Shown: positions 58,774 through 64,000 of the stretch, piece by piece | How positions within the stretch are numbered: the stretch's first letter is position 1 | Layout of the letters: every line of letters starts with the position of its first letter | Assembly (NCBI RefSeq): GCF_002934065.1 | Contig: NZ_CP018049.1 | Span: 2,416,501 to 2,480,500 of the forward strand | DNA from: Pseudomonas orientalis | GTDB lineage: Bacteria > Pseudomonadota > Gammaproteobacteria > Pseudomonadales > Pseudomonadaceae | Direction: 5' to 3' | Length of the DNA: 64,000 nt | Program-made: the position numbers and the translations under genes | The notes under the pieces: model-generated | Databases searched by the model: none | Told to the model about the DNA's origin: nothing | The model's input: the letters and a program-made list of their open reading frames with translations, nothing else

Positions 58774-61218
58774 ATGAGCATGATTAATGTGGACCTGCAA
58801 CAACTGATCCGCACGTTGACGGACCAGACCCGTCGTGACCTGACGCGTGCCGCCGAGCGCTGCATGACGAGAGGCGGCCATGAAGTGCTAGTGGAGGATC
58901 TGCTCCTGGCCTTGCTCGAGCATCCCGCCGGGTTGATGGCCAAGGCGTTGTCCGATGCCGGCGTTGCCGTGGGCGAACTGCAGGCGGCCTTGCAGCCCAG
59001 GAGCGAGCAGAGCGCTACACGCAACCCGGTATTCGCCCAGACCTTGGTGCTGTGGTTACAACAAGCGCTGGTCATTGCTCACGCGCAATTGGGTCAACGT
59101 TTCGTCGATCACGGCGCGCTGTTGCTGGCACTTTTACAGCATCCGCTGGAACATGCTGGCAGCGGGTATTACACCGTGCTCAGCCGCCTGGACACGGGCA
59201 GGCTGCAGGATTTCCTGAAGAGCCGGCTCTGCGAAAATCAGCCGATTGCCAACGAGTCGCTGTTGCAGCGCTTTACCCAGGACCTCACCCGGCAGGCTCG
59301 TGAGGGCAAGATAGACCCTGTGCTGTGTCGTGAGCGTGAAATACGCCAGTTGATCGATATTCTGCTGCGGCGGCGCAAGAACAACCCGATTCTTGTGGGG
59401 GAGGCCGGTGTAGGGAAAACCGCGATCGTCGAAGGGCTTGCGTTGCAGATCGTCGCCTTGCAAGTGCCCGAGGCCCTTAAAGCGGTTCGCGTGCTGACCC
59501 TCGATATGGGCCTGCTGCAAGCAGGGGCCGGCCTCAAAGGCGAGTTCGAGCGGCGTCTCAAAGGGGTAATCGATGAAGTGAACGCATCGCCGGAGCCGGT
59601 GATCCTGTTTATCGACGAAGCCCATACCCTGGTTGGCGCTGGCGGCCAGCCGGGAGGCCTGGACGCGGCCAACCTGCTCAAGCCGGCGCTGGCTCGCGGC
59701 GCGCTGCGTACGATTGCCGCCACTACCTGGTCGGAATACAAGCAGTACATCGAAAAGGACCCGGCCCTGGCGCGGCGGTTCCAGCCGGTACTGGTCGCGG
59801 AACCCGGTGTCGAGCAGGCGGTGTCGATTCTGCGGGGACTGGTGCCTGCCTATGAAGCGAGTCATGGCGTGTACGTGCGTGATGATGCGGTGGTGGCGGC
59901 CGCTCGTATGAGTGCACGCTATCTTGCAGGCCGACAACTGCCGGACAAGGCAGTGGACGTGCTGGATACCGCCTGTGCCAGTGTTCGCACGCGTCAGGCC
60001 ATGCCGCCGCAGGCATTGCAGGCGCTACGCACCGAACTGATCGAGGGTCAGCGGCAGGCGCGGGCGCTGGGTCGAGACGCCGAGTTCGGTTTGCCGGTGG
60101 ACGCACAGGCCTTGCAGGCGTTGACGCTGCGCCTGGAAACCCTTGAGCACGAGCGCCTGACACTTGAGCGGCGCTGGCTTGAGCGGGGTGAGCAGCCGTC
60201 GGCTAAACCTGAGGTATGCCCGCGTGGCGTAGCGCAAGTCATCAGCGCGTGGACCGGTATTCCCACCGAGCAGTTGGCCCTGGAACCAAACGAAAAAGTC
60301 CTGGGGTTTGCCGAGGCTCTGCGCGCGCGCGTGCTTGGGCAGGAACACGCGGTGCAGGCCCTGGATCGAGCCATGCGCGCGGTCGCCGCTGGGCTTGACA
60401 AGGTCGATGCGCCTGTCGGGGTGTTTCTACTGGTGGGGCCAAGCGGTGTCGGCAAGACCGAAACGGCACTGGCGCTGGCCGATCTCTTGTACGGCGGTGA
60501 GCAGTTCGTTACCACGATCAATATGTCGGAATATCAGGAGAAGCACGCGCTTTCCCGATTGATCGGCGCGCCGCCGGGTTATGTCGGTTATGGCGAAGGC
60601 GGGGTATTAACGGAAGCCGTACGCCAGCGTCCCTATTCGGTGGTGCTGCTCGACGAGGTGGAAAAAGCGGACCCGCAGGTATTGAACCTGTTTTACCAGG
60701 TGTTCGACAAAGGCCGTGCCAATGATGGCGAAGGGCGGGAAATCGACTTTCGCAACACCGTGCTGCTGATGACTTCCAACTTGGCAAGCGACTGTATCGA
60801 CGCGCTTTGCGCAGACGGTCAACGACCTGATCCCCAGGTGCTGCAAGACGCGATCTATCCAGTACTGCGTGCTCACTTCAAGCCCGCATTGCTCGCCCGC
60901 ATGCGTGTCGTACCGTATTACCCGATTGGGGAAAAGGTGCTGCACGAAGTCGCCGCACTCAAACTGGCGAGCCTTGGCCAACGGCTGCACCAACGTCAAC
61001 TGGCGTTCACCTGGACGCCTGGATTGATTGCGCACATGGCCGAGCGTTGCGCTGACGGCGACAGCGGTGCGCGGTTCATCGACCAGTGGATCGAGCGGCA
61101 TTTATTACCGCAGATGGTGGATGGTCTGCTCGACGCCATGGCCGCGGACGCACCGGTTGTCTCGGTGCATGCCCGATTGGATGGCAACGGCCAGCCCATC
61201 TGTGAGTTCAGCCAATGA
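58774..61218 (+). CDS. clpV: ClpV/TssH, sheath-recycling AAA+ ATPase
   Basis: An 814-residue ClpB-type ATPase that disassembles contracted sheaths. N domain about 1-150; first AAA+ with Walker A GEAGVGKT (209-216) and Walker B ILFIDEAHTLVGAGG; short middle coiled region 430-470; second AAA+ with GPSGVGKTE near 555 and LDEVEKADP. The compact middle domain matches ClpV more than ClpB. It overlaps the sigma-54 activator gene by four bases. Confidence 0.96.
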   Translation: MSMINVDLQQLIRTLTDQTRRDLTRAAERCMTRGGHEVLVEDLLLALLEHPAGLMAKALSDAGVAVGELQAALQPRSEQSATRNPVFAQTLVLWLQQALVIAHAQLGQRFVDHGALLLALLQHPLEHAGSGYYTVLSRLDTGRLQDFLKSRLCENQPIANESLLQRFTQDLTRQAREGKIDPVLCREREIRQLIDILLRRRKNNPILVGEAGVGKTAIVEGLALQIVALQVPEALKAVRVLTLDMGLLQAGAGLKGEFERRLKGVIDEVNASPEPVILFIDEAHTLVGAGGQPGGLDAANLLKPALARGALRTIAATTWSEYKQYIEKDPALARRFQPVLVAEPGVEQAVSILRGLVPAYEASHGVYVRDDAVVAAARMSARYLAGRQLPDKAVDVLDTACASVRTRQAMPPQALQALRTELIEGQRQARALGRDAEFGLPVDAQALQALTLRLETLEHERLTLERRWLERGEQPSAKPEVCPRGVAQVISAWTGIPTEQLALEPNEKVLGFAEALRARVLGQEHAVQALDRAMRAVAAGLDKVDAPVGVFLLVGPSGVGKTETALALADLLYGGEQFVTTINMSEYQEKHALSRLIGAPPGYVGYGEGGVLTEAVRQRPYSVVLLDEVEKADPQVLNLFYQVFDKGRANDGEGREIDFRNTVLLMTSNLASDCIDALCADGQRPDPQVLQDAIYPVLRAHFKPALLARMRVVPYYPIGEKVLHEVAALKLASLGQRLHQRQLAFTWTPGLIAHMAERCADGDSGARFIDQWIERHLLPQMVDGLLDAMAADAPVVSVHARLDGNGQPICEFSQ

Positions 61219-62759
61219 CCGGAAAAAGCCTTGAGCAACTGCCTGACCCGCTTGCCCATGCCCGCACCATGCTCGACTGTTTCACGCGAATAGGCCTGGA
61301 CACCGACGTCGCTTCATTGCCCAGCGTGTGCGTTTCGGCTGCGGCACACATGAGCCGCTGTGAACTGAGCCAGTTGTACCGGCTCGATGAAGGAACTGGT
61401 CGGCTTGATCTGATCGCCCAGCACCTGAGCACGACACCCTCGTTGGAGGTTGCGGCTGCAGCTATTGATCTGCTGCAGGTGCCTTTGCTGTGCGACACCG
61501 TGAACCAGGGCGTTGCCGTCAATGTGGAAGATGGGCAAAACAGTCCCTACGACATGGCTTTTTTGCCGGTGTCCGCGTCACCTTGGCGCGCCATGTTGAG
61601 TGTGCCGCTGTTCAACCGCCTCAATGCGGTCACGGGCGTGCTCCTATGCGCCGCTCAACACCCGGCGCCATTACGAGGATACGCGTGCTCGCTGGGCCAG
61701 TTCGGCAGCTTCGCCTTGCACCAATTGGCTCTGTTGCGCAGCCTGCGGTGGGTGCCGGCTGTTGCACCGCAAGGACACGAACAGTCGCTGGCCGGTACTT
61801 ATGGCCTGATTGGCAGCAGCGCAGCAATGGCGCAGACCTGCCAATTGATCGGCAAGGTGCTGCATACCCCTTATACCGTCCTGCTGCGGGGCGAAACCGG
61901 TACCGGCAAGGAAGTGGTGGCTCGGGCCATCCACCTGGCAGGGCCGCGCGCGGCCAAGGCATTTGTGGTGCAGAACTGCGCAGCGTTCCCGGAAGGCTTG
62001 CTGGAGAGTGAGCTGTTCGGCTACCGAAAAGGCGCGTTCACCGGTGCCGAGCGCAACTATGCCGGGCTGTTCGACGCGGCGCATGGCGGCACGTTACTGC
62101 TGGATGAAATCGGCGACATGCCGCTGTCCCTGCAAGCAAAGCTATTGCGGGTATTGCAGGAAGGCGAAGTTCGCCCATTGGGCGCCAGTGCCGCGCACAA
62201 GGTTGATGTGCGCATCATCGCGGCCACCCACCGCGACCTGGCTGCCATGGTCGCCGCAGGCAGCTTTCGCGAAGACCTTTATTACCGGCTTGCCCAGTTC
62301 CCCATCCAGTTGCCGGCCTTGCGTGAGCGGGATGGAGATGTGCTGCAACTGGCACGGCATTTCGCCGCCAAAGCGTGCGCAAGCCTGGGGAGGACGCCTG
62401 TGCAGTGGTCCAATATCGCGCTTGATCAACTGTCGAGTCATCCCTTTCCCGGCAACGTGCGTGAACTCAAATGCCTGGTGGAGCGAGCCGTGCTGTTGTG
62501 TGACGACAACGTGATTCTGCCGGTGCACCTGTCGCTGCCCCAGGCGGTGGCGCGCGCCGTTGATGATGTAACGCTGCGCCAGCGTATGGAGCGGGTAGAG
62601 CGGGTGTTCCTGCTCGATTGCCTGCACAAGAATCGTGGCAACCGAACCCGTACCGCACGGGAACTGGGGGTTGCACGGCGCACGCTGCTGTACCGGCTTG
62701 CGCGCTTGAACATTGCCTGCGGCGATGCCGGCGTGCCTTTTCACCGAGGAGAAACCTGA
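61215..62759 (+). CDS. sfa: Sfa-type sigma-54 activator of the T6SS cluster (VasH-like)
   Basis: A 514-residue enhancer-binding protein: N-terminal GAF-like domain (about 20-175), AAA+ domain with Walker A GETGTGKE (226-233) and GAFTGA (273-278), and a Fis-type helix-turn-helix (RNRTRTARELGVARRTLLYRLARL region). In pseudomonad and Vibrio clusters this gene activates T6SS promoters with sigma-54. Its stop shares one base with the next gene. Confidence 0.93.
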   Translation: MTGKSLEQLPDPLAHARTMLDCFTRIGLDTDVASLPSVCVSAAAHMSRCELSQLYRLDEGTGRLDLIAQHLSTTPSLEVAAAAIDLLQVPLLCDTVNQGVAVNVEDGQNSPYDMAFLPVSASPWRAMLSVPLFNRLNAVTGVLLCAAQHPAPLRGYACSLGQFGSFALHQLALLRSLRWVPAVAPQGHEQSLAGTYGLIGSSAAMAQTCQLIGKVLHTPYTVLLRGETGTGKEVVARAIHLAGPRAAKAFVVQNCAAFPEGLLESELFGYRKGAFTGAERNYAGLFDAAHGGTLLLDEIGDMPLSLQAKLLRVLQEGEVRPLGASAAHKVDVRIIAATHRDLAAMVAAGSFREDLYYRLAQFPIQLPALRERDGDVLQLARHFAAKACASLGRTPVQWSNIALDQLSSHPFPGNVRELKCLVERAVLLCDDNVILPVHLSLPQAVARAVDDVTLRQRMERVERVFLLDCLHKNRGNRTRTARELGVARRTLLYRLARLNIACGDAGVPFHRGET

Positions 62760-62890
62760 TGCTTGATCGTCCCCGGCACCTCGTCGTGCTTGTGCTGTGT
62801 CTGCTCGGCGGTTGTAACGCCAACTATGTATTCGATGACGCCCAATACCGGCCTTTGGGTGAGCCTCAGGCGGTCATCCGTGGCCGCTGA
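62759..62890 (+). CDS. Small lipoprotein between sfa and fha (OrfX-like)
   Basis: A 43-residue peptide with a signal sequence ending in the lipobox LLGGC (Cys at about residue 19), leaving a mature lipoprotein of about 25 residues. It starts on the shared base of the TGATG at the sfa stop and ends 20 bases before fha. From memory, H2-type clusters carry a small orf in the same place, between sfa2 and fha2. It is far too short to be TssJ. Function unknown. Confidence 0.65.
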   Translation: MLDRPRHLVVLVLCLLGGCNANYVFDDAQYRPLGEPQAVIRGR

Positions 62891-62910
62891 ACAGAGGAGG
62901 GAGCCTGACC

Positions 62911-64000
62911 ATGCAACTCGTGTTTGAAGTCAGTGAGGCCGCAGGCGCCGGTTCGGCGTCCACGGTGCGCAAGGTTTTTGACGGCGTCGGCGGCGTGATT
63001 GGCCGTGGCTCCGGCTGTGACTGGGTAATCCACGATCCCAGTCGCTTGCTCTCCAGCCACCATGCTCTGGTGGGGTGCCGGGAAGGACGTTACTTTCTCA
63101 CCGATATCAGCAGCAACGGTATCGGCATGCCAGGCAGTGGCGAACGACTGCGCAAGGGGCAGGCGCGCTTGATCGAGGATGGCGATGTGTTCGAACTGGG
63201 GATGTTGTCGGTACGCGCGCGGTTGATGGAACCTGCTCAATCCTTCGACGAGCAGTCGATCAGTACGGGGACACCGATTCCCGATGACGCGTTCCTGGGG
63301 CTGGACCCGTTGCAGGCGCTGGACCTCGAGCACCAGCGGCATAATGCTTCGGATGAGCTGGCGGCGTTGAGTACAGGTGTTGGCGAACTCGGCGCGTGGG
63401 CTGATCGGTATGCCGCAGACCGTGAACATGTCGCGATACCGCGCCGGGTCGAGCCCGTCAGAGAGATGCCGGCGGTTGAGCCGGTCGCGATGGCAACCTC
63501 GCCCGACGAGGTCTTCTGGATCGCGTTCGCAGCGGCGCTTGGGCTGGACCTGAGCAGGCTTGACAGCGCTGCCCAAGAGGCGCTGGCAATCAAGGTGGCG
63601 CGCTTGTTTCGGCTGGAGGTAGAACGGCTGCAAAGCAGCCTGCGCACCTGTGAGCAATTGCAGGGCGAACTGGCAACCCTGCCTGCCGACGCATTGCGCA
63701 CCGCCCACAACCCCTTGCGCAGTTGTATCGATACCGACGCAGCGTTAACCGCGATATTGGACATGGCGCAAGTGGCCCCGCTGTCTGGCGAACAGGCAAT
63801 CGCCCAGGCGCACCGTGCACTGCAAGTGCATCAGGTCGCGTTGTTGAGCGCCTGTCGAAGTGCGTTGCGTAACGCTCGGGCCGCTTTTGCTCCAGGCCAT
63901 TTGTTGGCATGCGCCGAATTTCAGGAAGCAGCCCCCCGATGGAGTGCCGACGGCGCGCACTGGCGGGCATACCTGCGTCACTACCGGCGCCTGGTGGCGG
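62911..64000 (+). CDS. FHA-domain type VI secretion protein (TagH/Fha), truncated by the window edge
   Basis: At least 363 codons are open from ATG 62911 to the right edge with no stop, so the gene is partial. AGAGGAGG precedes it. Residues about 20-100 form a forkhead-associated domain with GRGSGCDWVIHDPS, SSHHA and SSNGI, the usual phosphothreonine-binding residues. The remainder looks like the helical TagH C-terminal domain (DEVFWIAFAAALGLDLSRLD near 205). It would link the system to threonine phosphorylation control. Confidence 0.93.
   Translation, partial: MQLVFEVSEAAGAGSASTVRKVFDGVGGVIGRGSGCDWVIHDPSRLLSSHHALVGCREGRYFLTDISSNGIGMPGSGERLRKGQARLIEDGDVFELGMLSVRARLMEPAQSFDEQSISTGTPIPDDAFLGLDPLQALDLEHQRHNASDELAALSTGVGELGAWADRYAADREHVAIPRRVEPVREMPAVEPVAMATSPDEVFWIAFAAALGLDLSRLDSAAQEALAIKVARLFRLEVERLQSSLRTCEQLQGELATLPADALRTAHNPLRSCIDTDAALTAILDMAQVAPLSGEQAIAQAHRALQVHQVALLSACRSALRNARAAFAPGHLLACAEFQEAAPRWSADGAHWRAYLRHYRRLVA

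Noticed and set aside
58774..61218. The ATPase as housekeeping ClpB
   Set aside because: Shorter middle domain and location inside the tss operon fit ClpV.
61215..62759. The T6SS activator as a NorR or NtrC-type regulator
   Set aside because: No receiver domain is present and the gene sits between clpV and fha, the regular place of the Sfa/VasH activator.

Overview
The window looks like a Pseudomonas chromosome, most likely of the P. fluorescens group. The basis is high-GC coding sequence, an OprD-family porin, a Yej-type ABC transporter, D-glucosaminate/Entner-Doudoroff-type sugar-acid genes and, above all, about a dozen copies of two REP families typical of that group: the GTGGGAGGGGGCTTGCCCCCGAT type and the TGTAGGAGCGAGCTTGCTCGCGAA type. 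Nearly all the DNA is coding. I saw no rRNA, tRNA, CRISPR array, prophage or intact insertion sequence. Everything here rests on reading the sequence and recognising families; no database search was run.

Layout. (1) 75-3890, plus strand: a secreted beta-propeller phytase followed by ExbB-, ExbD- and TonB-like genes. (2) 4009-10850, minus strand, with a divergent LysR regulator at 11057-11962: a six-gene run made of a cysteine-dioxygenase-type cupin, a four-domain rhodanese, an SsuA-like binding protein, an LLM flavin monooxygenase, an SfnB/DszC-like flavoprotein and a D-2-hydroxyacid dehydrogenase, read here as organosulfur metabolism. (3) 12251-24854: mostly stand-alone metabolic genes, including a class II aldolase, transketolase, 2-oxoadipate dioxygenase HglS, OprD porin, GH63-type glucosidase, SCP2 protein, histidine phosphatase and SohB protease. 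(4) 25243-27443: TerC/CBS/CorC membrane protein, a thioredoxin-like protein and a small exported protein. (5) 27722-34311: an amino-acid-type ABC transporter, RidA, IclR regulator, fold-III PLP deaminase/dehydratase and 2-keto-3-deoxygluconate kinase. Together these fit import and deamination of an amino sugar acid, probably D-glucosaminate, to KDG and then KDPG. (6) 34433-37289: parvulin and a soluble PAS hybrid histidine kinase. (7) 37429-43400, minus strand: acetoacetyl-CoA synthetase, 3-hydroxybutyrate dehydrogenase, GntP-family permease and a sigma-54 activator, which is ketone-body use, with a good sigma-54 promoter and a perfect palindrome upstream of the permease. (8) 43509-49030, minus strand: the Yej-type peptide ABC transporter (yejABEF order). 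(9) 49159-50977: second parvulin, a DUF1543 protein and an aldo/keto reductase. (10) 51027 to the window end: hcp divergent from a type VI secretion cluster tssA-B-C-E-F-G-clpV-sfa-orfX-fha, cut by the right edge.

The most useful regulatory observations are: the gntP sigma-54 promoter with its upstream palindrome; a 476-bp AT-rich hcp/tssA divergent region with repeated TGCGCA sites and possible sigma-54 promoters; TTCCG-type inverted repeats in front of the glucosaminate-type transporter and the iclR gene; a hairpin that would hide the Shine-Dalgarno of the SsuA-like gene; and a REP element that supplies the stop codon of yejF and abuts the ribosome site of the next gene.
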